Shown: positions 7,370 to 17,533, numbered from the stretch's first letter. The stretch: 64,000 nt of DNA from Verrucomicrobiaceae bacterium (GCA_027484055.1 JAIXQH010000025.1:186001-250000), one strand, 5' to 3'. The notes: generated by a model from the sequence alone, not told the origin. Numbers and translations are program-made.

Positions 7370-10300
7370 TCACGGTGCGAATGCGTTTTCGCTCACGGCC
7401 AGACGCACAAAGATTTTCGGGTCCGGTCCCGGTGGGTTGGGCAGCGTAACCTCGATGAGGTCAGGGTCAGCGTCGTTCTGGGTGATGATCACTTCGTCGA
7501 TGCTGTCGAAGGGAACGTTGATGTCAGTCCACTGCTTGAGATCGCCTGACCATTGCACGGTGAGGTTGTACGCAAACAGACTGCTGTCTTTGCGGCGGAA
7601 AACGAACACCGGCGGCTTGCCGATGGGTCGCTGAAGTTGCGGCCACTCGACGCCGCTTGGGGTGGCGGGCAGGACGGCCTCGATGCGGTCGTCGATGAGG
7701 TTGTGGTTGAGGTCCAGTTCGGAGCCGCCGACGATGGAGATCATGCCTGTGGCTGCATTGAATACAGCAGTGCCCAGCTCCGGGGCGATTTGGATCGTCA
7801 CGCCGGGAGCGATGGTGAGGTTGGTGGTTTGGAAAAAATCCACCGCGATGCCTGCGCCGGAAGCGTAGTTTGCGGCGGGACGGATGATGATGGTGCCGCC
7901 GTTGATGGTGATGGCATCCGCGATGATGGCATCCCATTCGCCGGGGCTGCCGGATTTCACTTCGAGGACCAAGGTGCCGGATTCCATGAGGAAATTCCCA
8001 TCGACGGTCATGCTGCCCGGCGAGAATCCCGGGCTGATGGTGCCGCCCGCGTTGACGAGGTCATTTCCCGCTGCTGCCGCACCACTGATGGTGCCGGTGC
8101 CGATCATGTAGCCGCCCGGACCGACCACGAGAGTACCTGGGCGAAAGTCTTGCTCAGCGACGTTGGCTGCGGCGCCGAGGTAAATGGCGGATGTCCCATC
8201 GATGGTGATCGGCGTGGCGTTTGCTGCCAAAAATGCTGGCGATACCGGCTCAGGCACTTGCCATTCACCATGGGCACCCATGTATCCGCCAATGGCGAGT
8301 CTTGCGCTGGAGGTGACATTCAATTCGCTTTGCCCACCCAAATTGGAAAAGAATTCGCCTTCAAAAACCGGAGACGGTAATGGTCCCGACGGCCCCGATG
8401 GCATGCCGATGCTTGGCGAACTTGCGACACCGAGTTGCACGTTGCGAAATCCACATTTTGTCGCTGAACCGGTAATCGTGACGGTGCCTCTTCCGCCGCC
8501 ATACTGGGCAGCACCGAGCGTGCCTGTGACCGTGGATCCGCCGCTGATGGTCAGGAGGGAATTGGCAGTCACGGACGGTGGCTCACCTGGGATGCTGATG
8601 CCGCCGGAAGGGCCAACCTGTAAATCGACTTCATGAACCAACGAACTATCACTGATAATGCCGATGCTACCTCCGCGCATGTTTCCTAATTGTAACGATT
8701 GGGAAATGCCGATCATTTCCACTCGCTCTGGCTGCCATGAGCTGCCGCGCATCATCAAGAGCGAGCCATCGCCTAGACTCAGGGAAACTTGGTTCAGCAC
8801 AGCGGGACTGGCCACTGAGCCGATTTCGCATCGCACCGCAGCGTCTTGAAAGCTGAGGCTCACATTTTTCATGCTCGCTCCGATGACGCTGAGATCACTC
8901 GCCAAGGTGGTGTTTTGAATAAAAACTTGCCGGACGTCGGCCACGTATTCGCCCTCTCCATACTCGGTCGTCTCACCACCACGGAGCATCGCTCCGTCGG
9001 TGAGATTGATATTTAGATGACTCCAGCGGTCTGCGAGAGCTGCTGAGTAGTTATGCGGGGTGAATTCGCTAAACGGCTTGAGCAGGAGCTCGGAGCCTGC
9101 GCCAGAAGCGGAAAAAAGCAGGCGGCCACCGGGATCGATGCCGAGGGAATTCGGGATATCGATTTTCCCACCACTGAGTGATGAAATGACGTGGGCTTCT
9201 GGATTGAGATGAAGTTGAAACGTCGTACTTTGGTTAAGTACGATGCGGCCATTCGTCGTGGCGACCCAATCGAGTTGCGTAGAGCCAACGTCCGAGGAGT
9301 AGGTGGAAAACACATCGTTCATGGTGATGGTGCCTGCGCGGTTGGCTCGCAGGCCCATTTTCCCTACATTTAAGAGGTTCGAGATGTAGCTTTGAAAGTT
9401 CATGGTCGCTCCATCCTCGATCTGAGCCAACACGCCACGAAATCCCCTCAGGATGGTGGGATTCGTTACGGTAAATGCCGAGGCTGGAGTGCTCTCTCCC
9501 GTGGCATGAAAAATCACGGCAGGATCAGCCTCAGGAGCATTGCCGGTAACGTTGACAAGGCCAAATGTCGCCCTGCCGCGACCTGCGCTGGCATCAAACA
9601 CCTTTCCCCCAGCATTGGTGAGGGCGACGTTTGTCGCTTGAAGATTTCCACCACTCTCGATGGCTACCGCCGTGTTGCTAGTCGCCGGAGCACCTGCGGG
9701 CACGAAGGAGTAACTAAGTGATGCGAGTTCCGCGATTGCGCCCGCGCGCAGTTTCAGTGAGGGAAGGGTTTGTGAGCCATTTCGCGCGATGTCTATATTT
9801 CCCAAGCTGCGGAAATTCGAGGAAGACACATCTCCGCTGAACGTGAGAGAGCCTCCCCAGACTCGGGTGTGATCCGCTTGCACGATGGTGCGGTCGAATT
9901 CGATCTCGGTTCCAGACGAGACCTCAAGCCATTCTGGTCCAGCTACGATAAGCCGCCCAAAAGGGTCGGCGGGGAGATTCGGCGCGCCATCGAACACGAT
10001 TTTATCCCCCCCACGGAAACCGAAATACATACCGGTAAACGATGGAGTCACCGGTGGAGGAGTGAATCCAAGCCGGGCGGCGGTATAAAGTCTGAGGTTT
10101 TCCGCCGGTAAGAAAAGCGGCTGGCCGTCCGGTTGTTTTACCCCGAAATTCAGAAAGTGAGTATCTGTTGGCACGATGGGTATTTCCAACGGATGGGTAA
10201 GGTTGCGCCAAAAACCAGGATCCCAGAAGGACCTTTCCGTTTCCCGGGTCAGGCTGTCAAAAGCGACCTGCTCACCGATCAACTCGTCATTGGGAGCCGC

Positions 10301-10399
10301 GCAGAGGGGCAAGGCGCCGAGCACCCATGCGGCTGGAATCAGGACGGTGATGCGATCCAGCACCAAGTTTTTTACGATCGTGTGCTGTATAGTTTTCAT
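7370..10399 (-). CDS. Large secreted beta-helix/passenger-type protein
   Basis: 1009 residues starting at ATG 10399. Residues 1-35 form a signal peptide ending ALPLCAA. The middle is a long series of Gly/Ser/Asn/Thr-rich turns and short strands (for example NGGTIIIRPA, NAGGTISPGFSPGS), as in right-handed beta-helix autotransporter passengers and adhesin-like surface proteins. The last ~100 residues carry a separate beta-sandwich-like segment (LTVQWSGDLKQWTDINVP, then KIFVRLAV). This resembles C-terminal modules of other secreted proteins of the group. No autotransporter beta-barrel, PEP-CTERM tail or catalytic motif is visible. The ligand is unknown. A sigma-70-like promoter lies just upstream. 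Confidence 0.8.
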   Translation of the reverse strand: MKTIQHTIVKNLVLDRITVLIPAAWVLGALPLCAAPNDELIGEQVAFDSLTRETERSFWDPGFWRNLTHPLEIPIVPTDTHFLNFGVKQPDGQPLFLPAENLRLYTAARLGFTPPPVTPSFTGMYFGFRGGDKIVFDGAPNLPADPFGRLIVAGPEWLEVSSGTEIEFDRTIVQADHTRVWGGSLTFSGDVSSSNFRSLGNIDIARNGSQTLPSLKLRAGAIAELASLSYSFVPAGAPATSNTAVAIESGGNLQATNVALTNAGGKVFDASAGRGRATFGLVNVTGNAPEADPAVIFHATGESTPASAFTVTNPTILRGFRGVLAQIEDGATMNFQSYISNLLNVGKMGLRANRAGTITMNDVFSTYSSDVGSTQLDWVATTNGRIVLNQSTTFQLHLNPEAHVISSLSGGKIDIPNSLGIDPGGRLLFSASGAGSELLLKPFSEFTPHNYSAALADRWSHLNINLTDGAMLRGGETTEYGEGEYVADVRQVFIQNTTLASDLSVIGASMKNVSLSFQDAAVRCEIGSVASPAVLNQVSLSLGDGSLLMMRGSSWQPERVEMIGISQSLQLGNMRGGSIGIISDSSLVHEVDLQVGPSGGISIPGEPPSVTANSLLTISGGSTVTGTLGAAQYGGGRGTVTITGSATKCGFRNVQLGVASSPSIGMPSGPSGPLPSPVFEGEFFSNLGGQSELNVTSSARLAIGGYMGAHGEWQVPEPVSPAFLAANATPITIDGTSAIYLGAAANVAEQDFRPGTLVVGPGGYMIGTGTISGAAAAGNDLVNAGGTISPGFSPGSMTVDGNFLMESGTLVLEVKSGSPGEWDAIIADAITINGGTIIIRPAANYASGAGIAVDFFQTTNLTIAPGVTIQIAPELGTAVFNAATGMISIVGGSELDLNHNLIDDRIEAVLPATPSGVEWPQLQRPIGKPPVFVFRRKDSSLFAYNLTVQWSGDLKQWTDINVPFDSIDEVIITQNDADPDLIEVTLPNPPGPDPKIFVRLAVSENAFAP

Positions 10400-10425
10400 A
10401 ATGATTTTTTATAAAACGATGTTTT

Positions 10426-10454
10426 CTAATCGAAAATAACACCCGAGATGTCAA
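10426..10454 (-). promoter_or_regulatory. Candidate sigma-70-type promoter of the beta-helix protein
   Basis: On the minus strand TTGACA (10454-10449), a 17-bp spacer and GATTAG (10431-10426) lie 27 bp before the ATG at 10399. The -35 is perfect and the spacing ideal; the -10 matches the consensus at only three of six positions. The leader would be about 20 nt with no clear ribosome-binding site. Confidence 0.4.
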
Positions 10455-10691
10455 CGCAAAGATGGTGGTGTAAAAGGCGATGCCCGAGGAAGTGTTCGGC
10501 GGGCTAGTCCCATATAACCGACATTAGAACGGTCGGCGAACTCTTCGAGTGGCGCGTGCTAGATGGGGAATTGGAACGAAGAATTTCATCACAGATTTCA
10601 CTGATTTTAAGACAGTTATAGAAACCAAATAAGCGGATGAGAAGCCTCATTTCAGATTCATGGATTTTTTGCCGATTCGCTCCTTGGGAGG

Positions 10692-10733
10692 CTCGGGCTT
10701 AGATGGATTTTTTGGCAAACGATCTAACCCGAG
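10692..10733 (-). terminator. Imperfect hairpin downstream of the CAP-domain gene
   Basis: CTCGGGCTTAGAT (10692-10704) pairs with ATCTAACCCGAG (10722-10733) apart from one bulged base. It lies 13 bp beyond the CAP gene's stop on the minus strand. No T-run follows, so it may be a transcript-stabilising or weak termination structure. Confidence 0.35.
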
Positions 10734-10745
10734 TGCTTTACCGAC

Positions 10746-12848
10746 TCATGGTGCAGAAATCGTAACCGACTTGGCTGGGCCGTATTGAAACCACGTTCCT
10801 CCTACCTGTGAGCGGAGGCGAATTTGCCATTCGGAGCCGGCGAGCAAGGGGGTGCCAGCGCTAGCCGCGTTAAAGATGAATTGGTTCGTGCTCGGTGCTA
10901 AAGTCGTCACTGACTTCGCTTGGAACTCTGAGCAATTCGTGGTGGTGATTTCATCAATGAAAATCCCTGTTGGGAATCGTTCCGCGCCTTGATGAATGAA
11001 GACTGATCCCCGTGGATCAATATGTGAGTATCGAAAGCGTATCCGAATCGGATTTCCAGTAACAGGAAGTGCTCGGGTAGTCGTTGTGGGCGAGTTGTCC
11101 AATCTTCCCGGTTCACCATTTCCGGTCAACCCAATGATGGTATCCCCCAGAATGCTCCAATTCGCGCCACCATCCGTTGATATTTCGACGGCCAGTTGAC
11201 TTGCCTTCGTCATGTAACCTCGCCGGTACTGAAAGGAAAGGGTTGCTGCGCCACTGGGTGTGACGGGACCAGCAAGTTCTCGACCTTTGAGTGAAAATGG
11301 ATTCCGCCGATAATAGTTGAACACCTTCGCGGGCACTGGAGCTTCAGGAAGGATGTCGCGATCCAACTCGAACGATTGCTCAGGAACGAGGCGAGTTACG
11401 GGATCAAATTGAATGGGAAATGTCAGTCGAAACGCTGAACTGCCTGTCAGGTTTGCGAAACCGGAAAATGAAGCTGGATTGACAATGAGTGGGTAAGCTT
11501 CGACCGAACCACGAAGCACTTTCGCTAAGTTCGCCACTTCTGCCGTTTCTTTCCATGGCGCTGAACTTTTGAGAAACGTCGCAACTTGTAAGGATTCCGC
11601 ACCAGCAAGGGGAGTGAAGTTCAAAACACTCGTTGCTGCCGGAGTGGAGCTTGTCGGCCCTGACAAGGTGTGGCTAGAACCCGGAAAGCTTGCCTCGCTT
11701 TGAGGGTTAACGAGCTGATTCGGATTGATCAAGGTGACCGAATAAGTGTAGCTCGATGGAATTCCGAGTCCTTGAATACCGGTGACGGACACGTTGTATT
11801 TCGTGTCAGCTGTGACGGACCGAGTCGCTGCCGCCGGGCTGACTTCCCAGATTAACGCAGGATCCCCGTAATCGTTGTTTGCTCTAACATTGATGATCGG
11901 AATGGCCACACCGTTTGAGTCGGTCATCGCCACGCCGGCCGAATTGAAATTTGCGCCGCTACAGCTGAGTGACCAGAACGGGCTATTCAGGGCTGCCGGG
12001 ACATATCCTGACGGAGGATAACTTACAAACTGAGAATTCCCTGTTGTAACGGGCTGCGCAGGATTTTGAATAACGTAGAGCACGTTCGTTGGGGGGAAAT
12101 AGGCCCCATCGCCGGGGAAGTCGCCCGTTGCAAAATCCGTAGCCCCGGGATTTAACACCCAGCGGCGGTGACCCACGAGGGTATTCCAGTCAGAACCTGC
12201 GGTGTTGTTCGCAAAGCGCTCAACCAAATATTCTGTGACCGCTCCTGGCCCATACAGCCCGAAGGCAAAATTCCCTTTGGCAGCTCCATTCCAAGAGGCG
12301 CTTGACCAACCCACTAGGGAGTTGGGTGGGTTATGCGTGATGGCCGGATTGGCGCCCGTGTTAGGATTATAATTTCGGACGAGGAGTAAGGCAGCACTCT
12401 GAGCCGCAGTGGACTTGAGCGTGAGGGCATCGGGTATGTGTCGATCGGAAATGCCAATGACGACACGGGAACCTGTATTGACTCCGACGTCACCGGGTAG
12501 TCCAGACATGGCGCGGAAATAGTTCACGCGGCGCTCCACATCATCGACAAACTCCCCACTGATGGTGCCATTGTTTCCCGACAGATTGCCGTTCCAGTTA
12601 ATCCGCTTTCCATAGCCCTCGGAGGCCAGATACACGGCGTGCCAGAAGGCGATGACATCCACTCGGTTTTGCGAATCGACGGCCAGACCTTGGCTGGCCA
12701 TGCGTAGCGGCGGGCTTGGAATCGTGCCCGGTATCCATGCCTCCACACTCGCCACCCCGCTGAGCATTATGCCAAGGGTGAAGGAGATCGTGCGTATGGG
12801 GGGCAATTTCACTGCAAGTTCGCTAAGGAATTTTAGCGAGAACTTCAA
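10746..12848 (-). CDS. Secreted CAP/SCP-domain protein
   Basis: 700 residues with an N-terminal signal peptide (hydrophobic FTLGIMLSGVASVEA around residues 23-37). The CAP (SCP/PR1) core is recognised by VNYFRAMSGLPGDV, an ITHNPP segment and GHRRWVLNP, roughly residues 100-240. The remainder looks like Ig-like or carbohydrate-binding beta modules. CAP proteins are extracellular, and their activity is often unknown (protease, lipid or Ca2+ binding have been reported). The only in-frame start compatible with the signal peptide is TTG at 12848, which is unusual. It lies after rsmE on the same strand but 47 bp away, and before the beta-helix protein, giving two large exported proteins in tandem. 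Confidence 0.8.
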   Translation of the reverse strand: MKFSLKFLSELAVKLPPIRTISFTLGIMLSGVASVEAWIPGTIPSPPLRMASQGLAVDSQNRVDVIAFWHAVYLASEGYGKRINWNGNLSGNNGTISGEFVDDVERRVNYFRAMSGLPGDVGVNTGSRVVIGISDRHIPDALTLKSTAAQSAALLLVRNYNPNTGANPAITHNPPNSLVGWSSASWNGAAKGNFAFGLYGPGAVTEYLVERFANNTAGSDWNTLVGHRRWVLNPGATDFATGDFPGDGAYFPPTNVLYVIQNPAQPVTTGNSQFVSYPPSGYVPAALNSPFWSLSCSGANFNSAGVAMTDSNGVAIPIINVRANNDYGDPALIWEVSPAAATRSVTADTKYNVSVTGIQGLGIPSSYTYSVTLINPNQLVNPQSEASFPGSSHTLSGPTSSTPAATSVLNFTPLAGAESLQVATFLKSSAPWKETAEVANLAKVLRGSVEAYPLIVNPASFSGFANLTGSSAFRLTFPIQFDPVTRLVPEQSFELDRDILPEAPVPAKVFNYYRRNPFSLKGRELAGPVTPSGAATLSFQYRRGYMTKASQLAVEISTDGGANWSILGDTIIGLTGNGEPGRLDNSPTTTTRALPVTGNPIRIRFRYSHIDPRGSVFIHQGAERFPTGIFIDEITTTNCSEFQAKSVTTLAPSTNQFIFNAASAGTPLLAGSEWQIRLRSQVGGTWFQYGPAKSVTISAP

Positions 12849-12894
12849 ATCAAAAGTTCATAAGCCTTTCACTGGCTGCGCTGAAATCTCAATG

Positions 12895-13617
12895 CTACGA
12901 CTCGTCGAATTCATAACGCAGCGCGGAAATGCCGAACAAAGTCGCCGTTTCCACCCGCAGGACAATCGACCCAAGTGACACGGGTAAAAAACCTACCGCC
13001 AGTGCCGTAGCCGTCTCTTCTGGGGAAAAATCTCCCTCAGGCCCCACCAGCCAGGTCGCCCGTGTGGTGCCGGGGTGCTGGTGAAGAAGTTCGCGCAAGG
13101 GCCGTGCGCCAGCCGCCAGTGAGGCGATGAGTTTGAGCCCAGGCTGCGACGCTTGAGTCTCGATCCACCGCGTAAATGTGATCGGCTCAGCGATCTCGGG
13201 CAGCCAATCTTGGCCACACTGCTTGCAGGCTTCGAGAGCATTCCGGCGCCATTTTTCTGACTTCCCGTCGCCAGGTTGGACGACGGTGTAGCGGGTGACC
13301 AGCGGTTGAATCGCCGTGATTCCGAGTTCCACCGACTTCTGGACGATGAGATCCATGTTCTTCCCCTTCGGGATGGCTTGGGCGAGGGTGATGGCGGGGA
13401 GCGGCTGGCGGGTGGCGATGATTTGCCCGAGCTTCAAGCCGACCCGCTCGCGCGAAATGTTAAGAATCTCTGCTGCCGCGCGCTGGCCGAGGCCATCGAA
13501 GACGGTGACCCCCTGCCCCACCTTCATTCGCAGGACTTGGGAAAGATGCCGCGCTTCGTCCCCCGTCAGCACGGGCTGGTCGGCCCAAGAGTCCGGCGGT
13601 AGGAAGAAGCGCGCCAT
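12895..13617 (-). CDS. rsmE: 16S rRNA (uracil-1498-N3)-methyltransferase
   Basis: Methylates N3 of U1498 in 16S rRNA using SAM. The 240 residues show an N-terminal PUA-like domain (HLSQVLRMKVGQGVTVFDG) and the SPOUT knot at the C-terminus with WLVGPEGDFSPEE and VSLGSIVLRVETA, the two signatures of the family. The start follows dnaJ by 9 bp and closes a grpE-dnaJ-rsmE operon, an order seen in many bacteria. Length is standard and nothing appears broken. Confidence 0.93.
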   Translation of the reverse strand: MARFFLPPDSWADQPVLTGDEARHLSQVLRMKVGQGVTVFDGLGQRAAAEILNISRERVGLKLGQIIATRQPLPAITLAQAIPKGKNMDLIVQKSVELGITAIQPLVTRYTVVQPGDGKSEKWRRNALEACKQCGQDWLPEIAEPITFTRWIETQASQPGLKLIASLAAGARPLRELLHQHPGTTRATWLVGPEGDFSPEETATALAVGFLPVSLGSIVLRVETATLFGISALRYEFDES

Positions 13618-13626
13618 TTGCTCAGG

Positions 13627-14760
13627 CTAGAGGTCGAAGAAACGTTTCGCTTTTTTGAAAAAGCCTTCCTGCATCGGTGAATTGTGCTCTCCGATGGATT
13701 CGGAAAACGCGAGGAGTTTCTCTTGCTGCTCGGCGTTCAGCTTGGTGGGAACCTCGACCTGCACGGTGACGTTGAGGTTCCCCTTGCGCCCGCCGGAGAG
13801 GGTGGGCATGCCTTTTTCGCGAAGCCGGAAAACGGTACCGCCCTGGGTGCCGACGGGGATTTTGATCGAGGATTGACCATCGAGTGAAGGAACCTTGAGT
13901 TCGCCGCCCATCGCCGCGATGGAAAACGGCAGTGGGACGGTGCAGAAAAGGTCCGCATCGTCGCGCTCGAAGACGTCGTGATCGCGGACGTGGAGGAAGA
14001 CGTAGAGATCTCCTCCTGCACCGCCACGCGGGCCGGCGTCGCCATTTCCGGTGGAGCGCAAGCGGGTGCCGGTATCCACGCCGGCAGGGATGCGGAGCTT
14101 GATGCGGCTGTCGCGCTGGACCCGGCCATCTCCTTTACAGGCGGAGCAGGGGTCAGCAATCGTCTCGCCGGTGCCGCGGCATTCTGGGCAGGTCGCTTGC
14201 TGGATGAAGATGCCCGCTTGTCGCGCGACGACGCCACGCCCGCCGCAGGAGGAGCAGGTTTTCGCGTCGCCACCGGCCTTACTGCCTTTGGCATTGCAAG
14301 GCTCGCAGGGGACGTAGCGCTCGATTTCCAGCTCTTTCTCGACGCCATTAGCCGCTTCTTCGAGCGAGATTTCGAGGTCGTAGCGCAGGTCGCTGCCGCG
14401 AGGTTTGGTCTTACTTTTCCGCGAGCCACCGCCGCCGAAGAACTCCTCAAAGCCGCCGCCGAAGACTTGGGAAAACATGTCCATGGGATCATGGAAGCCA
14501 CCGCCACCCGAGCGGCCGCCACCGCCGCCGCCATTGAAGGCCGCGTGGCCGTAGCGGTCGTAAGCGGCGCGTTTGTCCTCGTTGCTCAGGGCCTCGTAGG
14601 CTTCCCCGAGTTCTTTGAACTTGTCTTCCGCAGTGTGGTCGCCGGGGTTCTTGTCCGGATGGAACTTCACCGCGAGCTTGCGGTAGGACTTTTTAATCTC
14701 GTCCTGGGTCGCATCCCGCGAGACGCCAAGCACTTCGTAATAATCACGTTTCTCTGCCAT
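13627..14760 (-). CDS. dnaJ: Chaperone protein DnaJ
   Basis: Type I Hsp40 that stimulates DnaK ATPase and delivers unfolded proteins. 377 residues in the canonical order: J domain (residues 5-70) with HPD in [10 protein letters not shown]; a Gly/Phe-rich linker ([13 protein letters not shown]); a zinc domain with four CxxC pairs around residues 150-210 (CEPC, CSSC, CPEC, CSAC); and the two C-terminal substrate-binding beta domains. The first zinc repeat departs slightly from CxxCxGxG (CEPCNAKG). It begins 4 bp after grpE. dnaK is not in the window, and no CIRCE inverted repeat was found upstream of the operon. Confidence 0.97.
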   Translation of the reverse strand: MAEKRDYYEVLGVSRDATQDEIKKSYRKLAVKFHPDKNPGDHTAEDKFKELGEAYEALSNEDKRAAYDRYGHAAFNGGGGGGRSGGGGFHDPMDMFSQVFGGGFEEFFGGGGSRKSKTKPRGSDLRYDLEISLEEAANGVEKELEIERYVPCEPCNAKGSKAGGDAKTCSSCGGRGVVARQAGIFIQQATCPECRGTGETIADPCSACKGDGRVQRDSRIKLRIPAGVDTGTRLRSTGNGDAGPRGGAGGDLYVFLHVRDHDVFERDDADLFCTVPLPFSIAAMGGELKVPSLDGQSSIKIPVGTQGGTVFRLREKGMPTLSGGRKGNLNVTVQVEVPTKLNAEQQEKLLAFSESIGEHNSPMQEGFFKKAKRFFDL

Positions 14761-14764
14761 GGAA

Positions 14765-15334
14765 TTAAGCGACGCCTCCTTCGGTGGGGGTTGGGAGCTT
14801 GGAAACGACGACGCTGGCTGGACGAATCAAGCGGTCGCGCAGGCGGAAGCCCCGGCGGGTGACGCGCAGGATGCGGCCCTCTTCACCAGCGGCGCATTCT
14901 TCTTGGGAGACTGCGTCGTGCAGGTTCGGGTCGAACTGCCCGGTGGTGGGAATTTCCTCAACGCCTTGTGAGGCAAGGAAGTCGTTGAGCTGACGGCGGA
15001 CCATGTCCATGCCGATGTAGATCATGGACTTGGTGTCCTGCGAGGCGGCTATCATGCCCATTTCAAAATTATCAATGACTGGGATGAGTTCCTCGAACAG
15101 GCGCTGGTTGGCGTAGCGGATGGCGTCCTCGCGCTCACGAGCGGTGCGCTTGCGGAGATTTTCCATTTCGGCAGCGGTGCGGAGGGAGATTTCCTTCCAT
15201 TTCGCCGCCTCGGCCTCCAGTTCTTCCCAGGGATCGAGAGTGGGGGCCTCTGTTGGCTCCGGTGCGGTGGGCTCGATGACGGCGTCTGCGATGGGGCTCG
15301 TTTCAGGGGAATTTGGCTCGGTGTCGGCGTGCAT
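14765..15334 (-). CDS. grpE: Nucleotide exchange factor GrpE
   Basis: Releases ADP from DnaK during the chaperone cycle. The protein has an acidic, disordered N-terminus (Glu/Pro/Thr-rich to about residue 45), a coiled-coil ([19 protein letters not shown]), and the beta domain with [22 protein letters not shown] 15334 gives 189 residues; a TTG at 15370 would add 12 residues without family support. It is the first gene of grpE-dnaJ-rsmE, divergent from the ADP-ribosylglycohydrolase with 135 bp between starts. Confidence 0.94.
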   Translation of the reverse strand: MHADTEPNSPETSPIADAVIEPTAPEPTEAPTLDPWEELEAEAAKWKEISLRTAAEMENLRKRTAREREDAIRYANQRLFEELIPVIDNFEMGMIAASQDTKSMIYIGMDMVRRQLNDFLASQGVEEIPTTGQFDPNLHDAVSQEECAAGEEGRILRVTRRGFRLRDRLIRPASVVVSKLPTPTEGGVA

Positions 15335-15469
15335 GGCGGAAACCTGTAGCGACGAATCCGCCAGCGTCAACTCCTAGGCGCACATCTCGCAGTGGATGAA
15401 GGAGGCAATCCGCCAGAAAAAAGAGTCTTCACTTGAGCAGAGCCCGCCCGGGCGACACCATGGTCACTT

Positions 15470-16312
15470 ATGAATGCCACCTCATCCCTTCTGGGCGCGC
15501 TGATCGGTGACGCGCTCGCTCTTGGGCCACATTGGATCTATGACCAAGGAGACATCAAGGCCAAGCTCGGCCACGTCGAGCGATACCACGCTCCCATGGC
15601 GACGTATCATGCGGGAAAAGTCGCCGGAGATTTCACGCATTATGGAGACCAGACGATGGTCTTGCTGCGCTCCATCGCCACAGTGGGTGCCTTTGACCTC
15701 GCCGATTTCACCGCGAGCTGGCGGGAGTTTTGGGCGGATCCGAAGACGATTTCATACCGAGATGGCGCCACACGTGCCGCACTCGCCGGGCTGCCGTCGG
15801 ACTCCCACGACATCGCCGGAGTCGGGCGGATGGCCCCGTTATTTCTCCTGAGATGGGAAAATGACGAGGCTCTGCTTGCGGCCGTGGCCGCGCAGACCGC
15901 ATTCACTCACGGCTCGCCAGCAGTGCTGGCTGCCGCTGATTTTTTTGCGCGTGTCGCGCTGGCCGTGAGTCGTGGAACATCTATCCCGGAAGCGCTTCAA
16001 TCCGCGCCCGCCGCCGCGCAGCGCTCGGCCGCGTCTGACCTGTCAGACAGTGCGGCCTTGGAAGGCCATGGGCTTGCTTGTTCCGTATCCGTCGCATTTC
16101 CCGGGATTTGCCATCTTCTACTGCGCCACCCGGATGATCCGTGTGCTGCCCTCATCGCCAACGTCAACGCCGGTGGTGACAGCGCGGCTCGGGGCATGAT
16201 CCTCGGGCTGGTCTATGGCGCACGGTTTCCAGATTTCGCGTGGCCGGGCGAGTGGCTCACGGAAATGACCGCGTATCCAGAGATCTGCGAATCGGTGGCA
16301 AGCATGGCTTGA
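15470..16312 (+). CDS. ADP-ribosylglycohydrolase family protein
   Basis: 280 residues with the all-helical DraG fold: SSLLGALIGDALALGPHW at the start and NVNAGGDSAARGMILGLVYGARF near the end, corresponding to the two metal-binding regions. Canonical DraG enzymes remove ADP-ribose from proteins or small molecules with two Mg ions, held by TDDT-like and GGDxD motifs. Here the first reads YGDQTM and the second GGDSAARG, so several Asp ligands are missing. It may use another substrate or a different metal arrangement. No ADP-ribosyltransferase gene is nearby. It is monocistronic and divergent from grpE. Confidence 0.8.
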   Translation: MNATSSLLGALIGDALALGPHWIYDQGDIKAKLGHVERYHAPMATYHAGKVAGDFTHYGDQTMVLLRSIATVGAFDLADFTASWREFWADPKTISYRDGATRAALAGLPSDSHDIAGVGRMAPLFLLRWENDEALLAAVAAQTAFTHGSPAVLAAADFFARVALAVSRGTSIPEALQSAPAAAQRSAASDLSDSAALEGHGLACSVSVAFPGICHLLLRHPDDPCAALIANVNAGGDSAARGMILGLVYGARFPDFAWPGEWLTEMTAYPEICESVASMA

Positions 16313-16459
16313 GGGAGCGAAAATTCCATCAATCGTCCTCCGACCCTGCATTTTCAAGGTTGTTGCTTGACCCCACTTTATCATCCCGCCAGTGTGCCGC
16401 CCCGTCGTACGCCCCAATGGCTGCGGCATGACCTAACCGAACTAACCTACCGATCTGCC

Positions 16460-17506
16460 ATGGCTGCGAAGATCTACACAACGAAGGACGCCTCGCTCGT
16501 CCCCCTGAAAAAGAAAACCCTCGCCGTGATCGGCTTCGGCTCACAAGGCCATGCCCACGCGCTGAACCTCAAGGACAGTGGCCTCAAGGTCATCATCGGC
16601 CTCTACCCGAAGTCGAAGTCCCGTGAAGTCGCCAAGAAGCTCGGCTTCGAGGTGATGGACACCGCTGAGGCGGTCAAGGCGGCTGACGTGATCTTCGTCG
16701 CCACCCCAGACACTGTGATCCCAGCGGTTTATAACAAGGACATCGCGCCTCATTTGAAAAAGGGCAAAACGCTGCTCTTCTCCCACGGATTTGCCGTGCA
16801 TTTCAAGACCATCACCTGCCCGACCGACGTGGACGTGATCCTCGTCGCCCCGAAAGGCCCTGGCCACACCGTCCGCTCACAATTCGTTGCAGGCAAAGGT
16901 GTTCCCGGCCTCATCGCCGTGCATCAAGACATCTCTGGGAAAGCCAAACAAACCGCGCTCGCATGGGCCGGTGGTGTCGGCTGCGCCCGTGCCGGTGTTT
17001 TTGAAACCAACTTCCGCGAGGAAACCGTCACCGACCTCTTCGGTGAGCAAGTCGTGCTCTGCGGCGGCACCACCGCTCTGGTGAAAGCCGGATTTGAAGT
17101 GCTCGTCGAAGCCGGTTTCCAACCCGAGATGGCCTATTTCGAGTGCCTTCACGAGCTCAAGCTCATCGTTGACTTGATGAACGAGCAAGGCATCGCCGGG
17201 ATGCGCTTCTCGATTTCCGAAACTGCTGAATACGGTGACGTCACCGTCGGCCCGAAGATCATCGACGCCTCCGTCAAGAAGCGCATGGTCGCCCAGCTGA
17301 AGAACATCGAAAACGGCAAATTCGCCAAGGAGTGGACTGCCGAATACGCCGGTGGCAACAAAAACTTCGACGCGATCCGCAAGTCGGAAGCTCAACACCC
17401 GATTGAAAAAGTCGGCGAAAAACTCCGCTCCACCATGAGCTGGATCAAGTCGTCCAAGATCAAAAAGGGCGCCAGCCAAGCGAGCTTCACTTCCTCCTCG
17501 AAGTAA
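16460..17506 (+). CDS. ilvC: Ketol-acid reductoisomerase (class I)
   Basis: Isomerises and reduces acetolactate or acetohydroxybutyrate in valine/isoleucine synthesis. The 348 residues fit the short class I enzyme: Rossmann motif [13 protein letters not shown], cofactor-specificity loop [10 protein letters not shown] (Ser/Lys/Arg suggests NADPH), [10 protein letters not shown], and the C-terminal knotted domain with Mg-binding [10 protein letters not shown] and E/H residues in [15 protein letters not shown]. The ATG at 16460 begins [11 protein letters not shown], giving the family's length; the frame is open 31 codons further upstream but without support. No ilvB/N genes adjoin. A strong intrinsic terminator follows. 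Confidence 0.96.
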   Translation: MAAKIYTTKDASLVPLKKKTLAVIGFGSQGHAHALNLKDSGLKVIIGLYPKSKSREVAKKLGFEVMDTAEAVKAADVIFVATPDTVIPAVYNKDIAPHLKKGKTLLFSHGFAVHFKTITCPTDVDVILVAPKGPGHTVRSQFVAGKGVPGLIAVHQDISGKAKQTALAWAGGVGCARAGVFETNFREETVTDLFGEQVVLCGGTTALVKAGFEVLVEAGFQPEMAYFECLHELKLIVDLMNEQGIAGMRFSISETAEYGDVTVGPKIIDASVKKRMVAQLKNIENGKFAKEWTAEYAGGNKNFDAIRKSEAQHPIEKVGEKLRSTMSWIKSSKIKKGASQASFTSSSK

Positions 17507-17533
17507 GTTTCCCGCTAACGCATTCATTCACTA

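Larger units (their letters stand above)
10400..10745. other. Intergenic region between two secreted-protein genes
   Basis: 346 bp without a credible gene. It contains the promoter at 10426-10454, a small hairpin (CCGAC ... GTCGG, 10518-10536) and a longer imperfect hairpin at 10692-10733 just after the CAP-protein gene. The rest is unremarkable and somewhat AT-richer than the genes. Confidence 0.5.

Noticed and set aside
7033..7449. A 138-codon plus-strand gene covering the 21-bp repeats
   Set aside because: Open frames exist in several registers only because the period is a multiple of three; it also runs into the end of the beta-helix gene, and no translation signal supports it.
7553..8380. 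A 275-codon plus-strand frame opposite the beta-helix gene
   Set aside because: Shadow with low-complexity Asp/Gly/Cys composition; the minus-strand protein has a signal peptide and coherent repeats.
13978..14862. A 294-codon plus-strand frame opposite dnaJ and grpE
   Set aside because: Ala/Gly/Arg-rich shadow; both genes underneath are clear.
15335..15469. CIRCE (HrcA) operator before grpE
   Set aside because: No TTAGCACTC-N9-GAGTGCTAA-like inverted repeat was found between the divergent starts.
16313..16459. Leader peptide or T-box-like attenuator before ilvC
   Set aside because: No run of branched-chain codons, no specifier stem and no terminator hairpin; only an unconvincing TTGACC hexamer.
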